A DNA stretch of 51,541 nt from Helicobacter sp. TUL (GTDB lineage: Bacteria > Campylobacterota > Campylobacteria > Campylobacterales > Helicobacteraceae): NCBI RefSeq assembly GCF_002287135.1, contig NZ_NESU01000014.1:1-51541 (forward strand), written 5' to 3'. Shown here piece by piece: positions 17,511 through 25,274 of the stretch. A program made the position numbers and the translations under genes. The stretch's first letter is position 1. Every line of letters begins with the position of its first letter. A model generated the notes under the pieces. It was not told the DNA's origin and made no database searches. It worked only from the letters and a program-made list of their open reading frames with translations.

Positions 17511-18170
17511 TCATTTTTTGAAAAATTTTGATGTTACATACACAAATATTACCACACCAAACAATATGCTAAGCATAAAAAGCATACTTATTTTGACAAA
17601 TTCCCTACCCCCACTCTCATCACGAGGAATATTTAACGCCAAACTTTTACCATAATATTGTGCAATAAGATCCGCAGCTTCACTATAGCCATTAAATAAA
17701 ATGGCTGAAATTTGTGGCTGGGTAGGATTGTCGTTGCCCTTTGGGAGCAAAGGAACCATATACTCAAAATACACACGCTCTTCAAGTTTTTTATCAAACA
17801 CATCTCTATCGCTTAGCACAAAATCGATTTTTTTGTCTTTGATATACATCACAATCATCGCATAGGGTGTGTGTTGCGCACTATTTTGTAAATATTGCTT
17901 ATATACTTCACGCGCTGCCACAGAATCTAAAGAATCTGTTGGTATATCAAGGTTTTTGTCTAAAGTGCTAATGGCATGCTGACTATCTTCTACCACGACC
18001 ACCTTAAGCAAAAATCCTGTTTTTTCCAAAAGCTCTGCGCCTAATCTATCAATAAACTCCTTTGTCTTTGGCACAAGCACATGATCATTATCTTGAGTAA
18101 ATTGCACAGACAGCGTCTCTTTGGCTATCAAAAGCCCAAGAGACATAAGGCAAAGCGCGAAGATTCTCAT
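17511..18170 (-). CDS. TPM-domain-like membrane protein of the cbb3 locus
   Basis: Protein of 219 residues: signal peptide (1–16), a periplasmic alpha/beta domain (about 25–165) and one C-terminal membrane helix (about 191–213) ending in lysines. The domain has the TPM look: FIDRLGAELLEKTGFLLKVVVV, then a long helix and YAMIVMYIKDKKIDFVLS. TPM proteins such as the photosystem-repair protein TLP18.3 are periplasmic or lumenal. The same type of gene follows ccoP in H. pylori. The role is unknown, perhaps oxidase maturation. It starts one base after the stop codon of the 35-residue gene. Confidence 0.68.
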   Translation of the reverse strand: MRIFALCLMSLGLLIAKETLSVQFTQDNDHVLVPKTKEFIDRLGAELLEKTGFLLKVVVVEDSQHAISTLDKNLDIPTDSLDSVAAREVYKQYLQNSAQHTPYAMIVMYIKDKKIDFVLSDRDVFDKKLEERVYFEYMVPLLPKGNDNPTQPQISAILFNGYSEAADLIAQYYGKSLALNIPRDESGGREFVKISMLFMLSILFGVVIFVYVTSKFFKK

Positions 18171-18278
18171 TTACACGAGGTGCAAAAAAAGATCAGGAAT
18201 AAAAGGCATAGCAATAGCTGTCAAAATAGTGATCACAATAAGTGTGGCAAGCACTTTTTCCATAAGTGTAAGTTTCAT
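18171..18278 (-). CDS. 35-residue single-span membrane microprotein
   Basis: Short gene with ATG at 18278 and AAAGGAG seven bases upstream; the stop is immediately followed by the ATG of the TPM-like gene. The product has a short polar start (MKLTLMEK), one hydrophobic segment of about 20 residues rich in Ile, Leu and Thr, and an end with Pro, Asp and His. It fits exactly in the space between the DUF4006 and TPM-like genes with no waste, which argues that it is real. Possibly a small accessory subunit of cbb3 oxidase, by analogy with CcoQ-like or CydX-like microproteins; this is inference. Confidence 0.68.
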   Translation of the reverse strand: MKLTLMEKVLATLIVITILTAIAMPFIPDLFLHLV

Positions 18279-18281
18279 TGG

Positions 18282-18485
18282 CTACTCCTTTGCATTTTTG
18301 TAATACACAGAAGCATCTTTGACATTTTGTTCAATGCTATTCTGAGATTCTATCTTGTAAAAATTTGTCGCTTGTTTTTGTTGAATCTTAACAGCACAAG
18401 TGCCAAAAATACCAACAAGGCTAAGCAATACAACAACCGCTATCAAAAGTCCCGCAATCCCATTGATACCAAATAATCTATCCAT
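18282..18485 (-). CDS. DUF4006 family small membrane protein
   Basis: Protein of 67 residues with one membrane helix (about 8–30, GINGIAGLLIAVVVLLSLVG) and a hydrophilic tail ending NAKE. It matches the DUF4006 family found after ccoP in Helicobacter and Campylobacter. The product may be an accessory part of cbb3 oxidase; no function is established. AGGAGG lies in front of the ATG and ccoP ends nine bases upstream. It is followed directly by the 35-residue gene. Confidence 0.82.
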   Translation of the reverse strand: MDRLFGINGIAGLLIAVVVLLSLVGIFGTCAVKIQQKQATNFYKIESQNSIEQNVKDASVYYKNAKE

Positions 18486-18494
18486 ACCGCCTCC

Positions 18495-19361
18495 TTATTC
18501 TTGGATACTTAAAGACTGAATGTATGCGTTCAATGCTTCTTCTTGAGCTGGTGCAAAGTTTGCATACCCAAATGAAGGCATAATCCCAATATTCCCACGC
18601 TTACCATGATTTAGCACTTTGTGCAACAATGATGTTGAGCCATAAGTGGTCAAATCCAAAGCTGTGCCTTCCATACCTTTTCCATCATCACCATGACACG
18701 CGGTGCAATTCACCTCAAAAAGTTCTTTGCCCTTTTCTACTTCTAGAGGGTATTTTGTTTCTTTTTTGGCAGAGAGTTCTTTCAGAACATAAGCTGCGAT
18801 TGCTCTAGCTTCGTCATCATTTACATCTACAGGTGCCATTTCATCCATAAGGTATCCGAGTCCCTTGCTACCATGTTTGATAACATCAATCACGCCTTCT
18901 TCTTTACCCCAATTAACAAGATTCTGTGCTTTACCATCCATACCATCGGCTTCTGGTCCGTGGCATTGCGCACATTGCACTTGGAAAATATTAAGTCCCA
19001 TATCTTTAAGCTGAGTGGCATCTAAGCCTTCCCATTTTTCAGCATAGGCAGCATTATATTTTTGCACTTCTTTGTTATATTCTCCAATCTGTGAAAAAGA
19101 TTTGAGTGGATACCCCAAGAAAAAATACCAAAATCCCCAAAGTATCACAGCACCAAAACACGCTACCCAACCAACAGGAATGTTATTTGCAAACTCACCT
19201 ATGCCATCCCAATTATGATCAAGTTGTTCGCCATCACTTTGTTTAGCGTCTTTAATTTTTTTGAGATATAAACCCATAATAAACACAGTCAATATCAAAA
19301 TGACTATTGCCCCTAGCAACGCTAAAGCATTTACACTATCTGATAAATCAAACCATTGCAT
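18495..19361 (-). CDS. ccoP: cbb3 cytochrome oxidase di-haem subunit
   Basis: Membrane-anchored cytochrome c of cbb3 oxidase, 288 residues. It passes electrons from soluble cytochrome c to CcoO and CcoN. Two membrane spans lie at about 12–32 and 58–78. Two haem-c sites are visible, CAQCH and CTACH, with methionine ligands likely in the MDEMAPV and IMPSFGY segments. Order and spacing (CcoQ before, DUF4006 after) match Helicobacter. AGGAGG-like sequence precedes the ATG. Confidence 0.96.
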   Translation of the reverse strand: MQWFDLSDSVNALALLGAIVILILTVFIMGLYLKKIKDAKQSDGEQLDHNWDGIGEFANNIPVGWVACFGAVILWGFWYFFLGYPLKSFSQIGEYNKEVQKYNAAYAEKWEGLDATQLKDMGLNIFQVQCAQCHGPEADGMDGKAQNLVNWGKEEGVIDVIKHGSKGLGYLMDEMAPVDVNDDEARAIAAYVLKELSAKKETKYPLEVEKGKELFEVNCTACHGDDGKGMEGTALDLTTYGSTSLLHKVLNHGKRGNIGIMPSFGYANFAPAQEEALNAYIQSLSIQE

Positions 19362-19371
19362 AAACTCCTCC

Positions 19372-19581
19372 TTACTTATTTTTTATTGTATTCTCATGTG
19401 GCTCAATAAGCTCATCATTTAAGCCATCACGCAAAGCCAAATCAGCATATTTTTCATAATCTCTCTCACCTTTTTGTTGTGCAGAATACATATGATACGC
19501 ATAGCTATACAAAAACACTACAAGTCCAAGTGTGCCAATCGTATATAGCACACCTGCGTATTCTTTTACAAACTCAAGCAT
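19372..19581 (-). CDS. ccoQ: cbb3 cytochrome oxidase subunit CcoQ
   Basis: Small subunit of 69 residues with one membrane helix (GVLYTIGTLGLVVFLYSYAY) and a charged tail. CcoQ stabilises the cbb3 complex. It is identified by position between ccoO and ccoP, by size and by the Y-S-Y-A-Y-H end of the helix. It is 12 bases after ccoO and 10 before ccoP. Confidence 0.9.
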   Translation of the reverse strand: MLEFVKEYAGVLYTIGTLGLVVFLYSYAYHMYSAQQKGERDYEKYADLALRDGLNDELIEPHENTIKNK

Positions 19582-19593
19582 TGTAGCACTTCC

Positions 19594-20313
19594 TTATTCC
19601 AATGGCGATCGGCGTTTTTGGCTCAAACTATTCATATAGGCGATAAGAGCTACGATTTCCTTAACCTCGCCTCTTTCAAAGGCTGCCTTGACATCTTGAT
19701 TAACCATTTCATCAACAACTACCTTTGCTTCTTGCATAAAAAGTTCTCTAGCTTTCGCAAGCGTATTGACATCACCTTTTACATATTCATCTGCACCAAT
19801 TTGCACACCACCTTCCACATCATAAGGCACATTAAATACCACTTTTTGTGTGTAGGCTTCAGCAAACGCAGTTTCAAAATCTACATCTTTTGTATAAAGA
19901 TGTTTATATGCAGGCATAATAGATCCCGCTACACGAGAAGTAGGTTCCCACATATGCCCATCATGCCAGTCAGTAGAGCTTCGATCACCGATTCTATGTA
20001 AGTCTGGTCCTGTTCTCTTAGATCCCCAAAGGAATGGTCTGTCATATGCATACTCACCGCTCAAACTAAAAGCACCATAGCGATCTGTTTCCGCCTTGAA
20101 TGGACGCACAAGCTGAGAGTGGCAGTTATAGCAACCCTCTGCAATATAAACTTGTCTCCCAGCAGTTTCAAGCAAACTATATGGTTGCAATCCTTCGATT
20201 GGGCGCGCTGTTTTAGCAAACCCAGGCAAAATCTCCACAAGCCCAGCGATAGAAAACACAGCAAAAAAAGCGAGTGTAAAAAAGAATGGGTTTCTTTCCA
20301 AAAAGTTAAACAT
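19594..20313 (-). CDS. ccoO: cbb3 cytochrome oxidase mono-haem subunit
   Basis: Membrane-anchored mono-haem cytochrome c, 239 residues. One membrane helix lies at about 9–30. The haem site is CYNCHSQLVRPF at about 62–73, and the family segment EYAYDRPFLWGSKRTGPDL follows. An IMPAYKHL segment supplies the likely methionine ligand. It relays electrons to the CcoN catalytic subunit. ATG with AGGAGG; ccoN ends 15 bases before. Confidence 0.96.
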   Translation of the reverse strand: MFNFLERNPFFFTLAFFAVFSIAGLVEILPGFAKTARPIEGLQPYSLLETAGRQVYIAEGCYNCHSQLVRPFKAETDRYGAFSLSGEYAYDRPFLWGSKRTGPDLHRIGDRSSTDWHDGHMWEPTSRVAGSIMPAYKHLYTKDVDFETAFAEAYTQKVVFNVPYDVEGGVQIGADEYVKGDVNTLAKARELFMQEAKVVVDEMVNQDVKAAFERGEVKEIVALIAYMNSLSQKRRSPLE

Positions 20314-20328
20314 AGCCTACCTCCTTAC

Positions 20329-21801
20329 TTAAGCTGCCATAGGCGTAGCATTGGCAGGTTCTTTGTCAAGCACTCTACCTGAAGAAATAGTCATAAACAC
20401 ATTATAAAGGAATACAACAAAACCAATCAAATAGAGTAATCCACCAATTGCACGAATATAGTAATATGGCACAATATCGCGCACTGTATCAATAAAGCTA
20501 TAAATCAAGCTTCCATATTCACTTGTAGCTCTCCACATCATACCTTGTGTGATACCTGAAATCCACATACTTGAAAAATATAGGATAATACCAGTAGTCA
20601 TCACCCAGAATTGCGCGTCCATAAGCTTTTTAGAATAAATTTCACGCTTAAAGATTCTAGGCACCATATGATATACAGCTACAATAACCATAAATCCTAC
20701 CCAACCAAGTGCTGCATCATGCACATGTCCAATAATCCAATCTGTAAAGTGTGCCAAAGCATTTACTGATCGAATAGATTGTATAGGTCCTTCTAGTGTT
20801 GTAAGCATATAGAATGTAGAAGCAAGGATAAGGAATTTGATCATTGGAGATTCTTTAATTTGATTCCATTCTCCACGCATTGTAAGAAGCATATTAATCG
20901 CTGTTCCCCAAGAAGGCAAAATCAAAATCACAGAAAACACTGATCCTAATGTCTGAATCCAATCTGGCGTTGTAGAGTAAATAAGGTGGTGTCCACCAGC
21001 CCAAATATACACAAACATCAAGCCCCAAAATGAAAAAAGTGTAAGCTTATATGAGAAGATTCTTTGACCAGATTCTTTTGGCAAGAAGTAATAAATAAGC
21101 CCGATAATACCTGAAGTAAAGACGAATGCGACAGCATTATGTCCCCACCACCATTGCACCATCGCATCATTTGTCCCACCATAAAGCGAGATAGAATGCC
21201 ACCAGCTACCTACTCCAGCTACCAAACCTGTAGGGATAGAAAGGTTATTAAAAATAAAGAGAGCAGAAACACCAACAAATGTCGCTATAAAATACCACAA
21301 AGAGATATAAATAACCTTTTCTCTCCTTACACCCATGCTACCAAAAAGGCTAATACCCCAAAGCACCCACACTACAACAACTAAAATATCAAGAGGCCAA
21401 ATAAGCTCTGAATATTCTTTGGATTGTGTCAAACCTCCAAACAGCGTAATCACTGCTAAAACCATAAGCACAATATAAAGCCAAAAGTGTAATAACCCAA
21501 CAGCACGTAAAAATGGATGCTCAAGGTAACTAATTTTTAACACTCTTTGTCCCAAATAATACCAAGATGCCCAAATACCACTCAAAGTAAAACCAAAAAT
21601 AATTCCACTTGTGTGTAATGGTCTTATTCTCCCAAAAGTCCCATATTCTGATGCAAGGTAATTGAGCTCTGGAATCGCAAGTTGGAAGGCAGCAATCACC
21701 CCAAGAAGCAACCCAACAAACCCAAATGCTAGCACAGAAAACACGAATAACTTCGCTATACTATAGTCATACTCTAACGCGAGACTAGTATTATTCTGCA
21801 T
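20329..21801 (-). CDS. ccoN: cbb3 cytochrome oxidase catalytic subunit
   Basis: Proton-pumping haem-copper oxidase subunit I of the C type, with high oxygen affinity; it is the main aerobic oxidase in microaerophiles. It has 490 residues and about 12 membrane spans. The copper-site histidines are in WWWGHNAVAF and in AGGHHLIYST, and haem ligands in HTSG and GHVHDAALGWVG. The ATG at 21801 lies five bases after AAGGAG; the in-frame GTG at 21807 lies inside that site. It heads the ccoNOQP operon. Confidence 0.96.
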   Translation of the reverse strand: MQNNTSLALEYDYSIAKLFVFSVLAFGFVGLLLGVIAAFQLAIPELNYLASEYGTFGRIRPLHTSGIIFGFTLSGIWASWYYLGQRVLKISYLEHPFLRAVGLLHFWLYIVLMVLAVITLFGGLTQSKEYSELIWPLDILVVVVWVLWGISLFGSMGVRREKVIYISLWYFIATFVGVSALFIFNNLSIPTGLVAGVGSWWHSISLYGGTNDAMVQWWWGHNAVAFVFTSGIIGLIYYFLPKESGQRIFSYKLTLFSFWGLMFVYIWAGGHHLIYSTTPDWIQTLGSVFSVILILPSWGTAINMLLTMRGEWNQIKESPMIKFLILASTFYMLTTLEGPIQSIRSVNALAHFTDWIIGHVHDAALGWVGFMVIVAVYHMVPRIFKREIYSKKLMDAQFWVMTTGIILYFSSMWISGITQGMMWRATSEYGSLIYSFIDTVRDIVPYYYIRAIGGLLYLIGFVVFLYNVFMTISSGRVLDKEPANATPMAA

Positions 21802-21838
21802 ATCCACTCCTTAAAATTTTGGTATCCTAAACATTATG

Positions 21839-21844
21839 ATTGTA
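21839..21844 (-). promoter_or_regulatory. ccoN: -10 box of the cco operon
   Basis: TACAAT on the minus strand, in the context TTATACAATC, 37 bases before the ccoN ATG. No well-matched -35 is visible, which is usual for Helicobacter vegetative promoters. Confidence 0.45.
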
Positions 21845-21994
21845 TAAGCTTCAATATTAAGCCTCTATTAAATATAAATGTAAAGTAAATTATTGTGTGA
21901 AAACTTATTATGGGCATTACATTTTTACTCATTTTTTACTTATCCTCATACTTCGATACACTGAATATATATCCATATTACTAAGGCATATACT

Positions 21995-22024
21995 TAGATT
22001 CTCTCTTATGCTTTAGAGAATCTA
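21995..22024. repeat. 10-bp perfect inverted repeat with AGATTCT arms
   Basis: Arms TAGATTCTCT and AGAGAATCTA enclose a ten-base loop between the ccoN and dapD promoters. The arms contain the heptamer that is over-represented across this window. It could be a regulator site or a transcription insulator; there is no T-run after it. Confidence 0.55.
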
Positions 22025-22060
22025 ATTGCAACTTTTAACCCCATTTTGCATATTTTTTGC

Positions 22061-22066
22061 TACAAT
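22061..22066 (+). promoter_or_regulatory. dapD: -10 box of dapD
   Basis: TACAAT in the context TTTTTTGCTACAAT, an extended -10 with the upstream T-run typical of Campylobacterota. It is 61 bases before the ATG. Confidence 0.55.
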
Positions 22067-22127
22067 GTCAGATTTTTGCAATAAACACAACTCGCAACTA
22101 CATATACATTAAAGAGGAGATAACAAT

Positions 22128-23333
22128 ATGGAAAAATTTAAAAACTTTGTAGATGCATTCCAAAAAGATCCAAGTTATAGACAACCATTAGGATTTGGTA
22201 TTGCGCGCGTGGATATAGGCAAACATTCACAAAAGGTCCTCTGTGCAACCTATCCACTGCTAAACTGGCAAGGTGAGAATCTAGGAACGTATGCTGTGCT
22301 TTCTTATGCAGCCAAACAAGCAGATTCGCTTATTTCACAAAACGAAAATGAATCTGTACATGGTATCAACGAGACATTTTTACACAAAGCTTTGGAGCTG
22401 TATGATCCGTTTTTGCATGAAGCGCTTAGCAATGACCAAACACACAAAAATATTCAAGTTATTTTGGAGCTTCTTAAAATTGCTAAGAAAAATAAACTAA
22501 ATACTTGCAATGGAGAGGCAAAATATAGATTTTGTGTGCTGTATGCAGATTCTGTATGTCAGAGTGTAGAGAGTGCTTATATGAAACTCTTGGCTCTCTC
22601 TCTTGGTAAGGCACCATTACGCAGCCTAAATCTTGATGGAATCTTTGGACTTCTCACCAATGTAGCGTGGAGTGGCAATAAACCTTATGAGCTAGAGTGG
22701 CTACGAAAAAAAGAAATTTCTTTAAAACTTAAAAATAAATTTCCAGCTATTGATTTTGTGGATAAATTCCCACGCTACTTAATGCAAGTCATTCCACAAT
22801 ACGACAATATCCGCCTCCTTGACACTGCAAAAACTCGCTTTGGTGCGTATCTAGGCACAGGTGGCTACACACAAATGCCTGGAGCAAGCTATGTGAATTT
22901 CAATGCCGGCGCAATGGGTGCGTGTATGAATGAAGGCAGAATCTCATCAAGCGTAGTTGTAGGTGAAGGTAGTGATATTGGTGGTGGCGCAAGTATCTTG
23001 GGTGTGTTAAGTGGTGGCAACTCTGATCCCATTAGTATTGGTAAAAACTGCCTTCTTGGCGTGAATAGCTCTACAGGTATTAGTTTGGGTGATGGGTGCA
23101 TTGTAGATGGTGGTATTGCTGTATTGGCTGGCACTATTTTTGAAATCTCCAAGGCAGAAGCAGAAAAAATAGCACAAATTAACACAGATTTTAGTATACA
23201 TCCAAATGGGTTGTATAAAGGCAGAGATCTTTCAGGTAAACACGGAATCCACTTTAGACAAGATTCTAATACAGGAAAGATGATAGCATTTAGAAGTAAT
23301 AGAAAAATTGAGCTTAATGCTGCATTGCACTAA
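22128..23333 (+). CDS. dapD: tetrahydrodipicolinate N-succinyltransferase
   Basis: Enzyme of the succinylase branch of lysine and diaminopimelate synthesis; it transfers succinyl from succinyl-CoA to tetrahydrodipicolinate. The 401 residues equal the long epsilonproteobacterial DapD form. An N-terminal domain (about 1–220) precedes a left-handed beta-helix of hexapeptide repeats (about 240–345), with GASYVNFNAGAMGACMNEGR and SSVVVGEGSDIGGGASILG. AGAGGAG precedes the ATG. Single gene with its own promoter; the next gene converges two bases after the stop. Confidence 0.96.
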   Translation: MEKFKNFVDAFQKDPSYRQPLGFGIARVDIGKHSQKVLCATYPLLNWQGENLGTYAVLSYAAKQADSLISQNENESVHGINETFLHKALELYDPFLHEALSNDQTHKNIQVILELLKIAKKNKLNTCNGEAKYRFCVLYADSVCQSVESAYMKLLALSLGKAPLRSLNLDGIFGLLTNVAWSGNKPYELEWLRKKEISLKLKNKFPAIDFVDKFPRYLMQVIPQYDNIRLLDTAKTRFGAYLGTGGYTQMPGASYVNFNAGAMGACMNEGRISSSVVVGEGSDIGGGASILGVLSGGNSDPISIGKNCLLGVNSSTGISLGDGCIVDGGIAVLAGTIFEISKAEAEKIAQINTDFSIHPNGLYKGRDLSGKHGIHFRQDSNTGKMIAFRSNRKIELNAALH

Positions 23334-23335
23334 GA

Positions 23336-23905
23336 TTATTTTGCCTTGTTCTTTACACTATAGCTTTGTATGCCGACAATGACACCATTACTCCTATTAT
23401 GAAAAAGTGTATAGGAGTCGCTGCGTTCATAATAAATCTCTTGGCCTGATTTTACAAACCATTGCACCATAGCTCCATTTGGAGCTATGCCTTTGCCCTC
23501 GCCATCAAAAATATCACGAGCAAAAATAATATCTTCAAATAAATCTCCATAGCTCACTGCACCAAAAAAATTTTTTGCCGCATTCCATTTACCCAAGCAA
23601 TCATTATTAAAACAAATTGATGATGGATTAATCGTAATATCTCCAATGACCTTGCCAAGCTTATAAAGCGCAAGTTTTGTGCTTTGTTTTTTATATGTAA
23701 TAGTGGCAAAATCATAAAAAGAAATTTGTGGAGATTGAATCTCAAGAATCTTAAATTTTGTAGGGTGCACGACCTCTTCTTGTTCTTGAGAAGCTTTTTG
23801 CTCCCCTGTGTCAAAGAGTGTGCCAAAACTCTCGGTAAGCTCTGCACACGCACTAAAGCACAGAGCCAAGAGAATACAAAGAAAATGTGAGAATCTTATA
23901 TGCAT
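23336..23905 (-). CDS. putative lipoprotein, partner of LPP20 gene (FlgQ-position candidate)
   Basis: Envelope protein of 189 residues with a signal peptide and lipobox-like FSAC (cysteine at about 20). An acidic Gln/Glu-rich stretch (about 33–45) is followed by a beta-rich domain. The cysteine pair in SSICFNNDCLGKW could form a disulphide. It lies 11 bases after the LPP20 lipoprotein gene on the same strand. In Campylobacter the flagellar basal-disk lipoprotein FlgP is followed by FlgQ, so a FlgQ-like role is possible, but I see no motif to prove it. It could be a general outer-membrane lipoprotein. Confidence 0.6.
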   Translation of the reverse strand: MHIRFSHFLCILLALCFSACAELTESFGTLFDTGEQKASQEQEEVVHPTKFKILEIQSPQISFYDFATITYKKQSTKLALYKLGKVIGDITINPSSICFNNDCLGKWNAAKNFFGAVSYGDLFEDIIFARDIFDGEGKGIAPNGAMVQWFVKSGQEIYYERSDSYTLFHNRSNGVIVGIQSYSVKNKAK

Positions 23906-23916
23906 AGGATATATGT

Positions 23917-24609
23917 TTATTTACCGCCAGAGAGCACTTTGTGCCAAATTCTCCCATCAAGTTTGAGCTGCATACTTACTTGCATAACACCATCTTTCCA
24001 AATGCTTTCATTAATTTCTGCATTGCGAATTAATGCTTGGACTTTGGTTTTAACGGTTGAATTTTGCACAATCATATCTTTAACTGTATCTTGTGCATTC
24101 AAGCGGATACCATACATTTTTTCACCAATTTGTCTATACGCATCAACAATCGCTGCACGTTTAGCAAGTGCCATAGCTTGACCTGGTGAAACAGTATTTT
24201 CAGGCGGTATCCCCATACCCACAGCATTAAGCTCTATGATATTATTTTCCGTAAGCATTGGTGAATTTGGTATAAGAGCTTCTGACTGCTTAGGTGTGAT
24301 AACCTCATCTCGTTCAAACTTTGGATCACGATCTTGGGCACCAGAAACCTCAACTTTATCAATGACCATCGTATTAACACGCTGCGGTTGAGCAATAGTA
24401 GGTCTTGCAACTAAATTTGGGTTAGTGTTGTATCCTGGCATTGGAGGATATGTAGGTGCCTGAATTGGTGCATAATTTGGTTGTGCGCTAGGTGGTATCA
24501 ATCCATTACTTGCAGAACTGCCACCACTTGGGACATCAAGCAAATCACAACCACTTATTGCCAAGGCAACAACTGCTACAATAGATCCTCTAAGCATTTT
24601 CTTTTTCAT
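23917..24609 (-). CDS. LPP20 family lipoprotein, FlgP-like
   Basis: Lipoprotein of 230 residues. Lipobox AISGC has the modified cysteine at 21. A Pro/Asn/Ser-rich disordered part (about 25–85) is followed by the LPP20 domain: the helix PGQAMALAKRAAIVDAYRQI then EKMYGIRLNAQDTVKDM and a C-terminal strand QVSMQLKLDG. The sequence A-x-x-A-A-x-x-D-A-Y-R is the family signature. FlgP, which builds the flagellar basal disk in Campylobacter, belongs to this family, as does H. pylori Lpp20. Size and the following small lipoprotein gene favour FlgP, but this remains an inference. Confidence 0.75.
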   Translation of the reverse strand: MKKKMLRGSIVAVVALAISGCDLLDVPSGGSSASNGLIPPSAQPNYAPIQAPTYPPMPGYNTNPNLVARPTIAQPQRVNTMVIDKVEVSGAQDRDPKFERDEVITPKQSEALIPNSPMLTENNIIELNAVGMGIPPENTVSPGQAMALAKRAAIVDAYRQIGEKMYGIRLNAQDTVKDMIVQNSTVKTKVQALIRNAEINESIWKDGVMQVSMQLKLDGRIWHKVLSGGK

Positions 24610-24663
24610 CTTTCATTCCTTTGATGTAATTTTAGCTTGAGTTAGCAAAAAATATTCCAACTT

Positions 24664-25260
24664 TTAAAAACGCTTATATATATTGAGTGTATAACCATTA
24701 TGAGGAGTAATGCCAACAGCAAGGGTGGCATCGTGAGCTTGAAGTTTTTGGGCAAATGCATATGAAACAAAAAAACCCAAAACAGCACCTGCGACAACTT
24801 GCTCTGTCGTATGGCGTTGTGCATACACACGAGAAACACCTGTAAGCGTGGCTACAACGCCTAATGGCACAGAAAATTTCCAACCATAGCGTTTATGTGC
24901 AAATCCTACAGCAGAAAACGCAAAAGAAGTATGTCCGGAAGGGAAGCCATTATAACTGCCATTATTTGGACGCTGAGAAATACTTGCAAGTTCAGAATCT
25001 GATCGCGAGAGAATAACAAAACCTTGTTTGATGACATGTGTGCTAGCAAAAGTTACTGCGGATCCTAGCGCCTGTTGTTTCACACCATCAAAATCATCTA
25101 TAGCATAACTATACGTCATTGTGATAAAGGGCAATACTTGCATCGCATCGCCAAAAATTTCAAACCCACTTTTTGCTTGCAGGGACAAAAAGGATGAGCT
25201 AAGCACAAGACTTAGCAATCCTATTTGTATATATCGCCTACAAAACCTCACTATGCACAT
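24664..25260 (-). CDS. PAP2-family phosphatase
   Basis: Membrane-associated acid phosphatase of the PAP2 superfamily, about 198 residues. It has a signal or membrane segment (about 5–29) and three conserved catalytic blocks. QRPNNGSYNGFPSGHTSFAF contains the RP and PSGH blocks, and SRVYAQRHTTEQVVAG gives the third (S-R-x5-H-x3-(D/E)). Relatives remove phosphate from undecaprenyl pyrophosphate, phosphatidylglycerol phosphate or lipid A. The substrate cannot be decided. The ATG at 25260 is chosen over a TTG at 25269. It starts 15 bases after the lactate permease gene. Confidence 0.85.
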   Translation of the reverse strand: MCIVRFCRRYIQIGLLSLVLSSSFLSLQAKSGFEIFGDAMQVLPFITMTYSYAIDDFDGVKQQALGSAVTFASTHVIKQGFVILSRSDSELASISQRPNNGSYNGFPSGHTSFAFSAVGFAHKRYGWKFSVPLGVVATLTGVSRVYAQRHTTEQVVAGAVLGFFVSYAFAQKLQAHDATLAVGITPHNGYTLNIYKRF

Positions 25261-25274
25261 ATCTTGCAATTACA

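Larger units (their letters stand above)
21808..22127. other. divergent intergenic region between ccoN and dapD
   Basis: About 320 A/T-rich bases that hold promoters for both genes and the 21995–22024 inverted repeat. No protein gene is visible. Confidence 0.6.
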
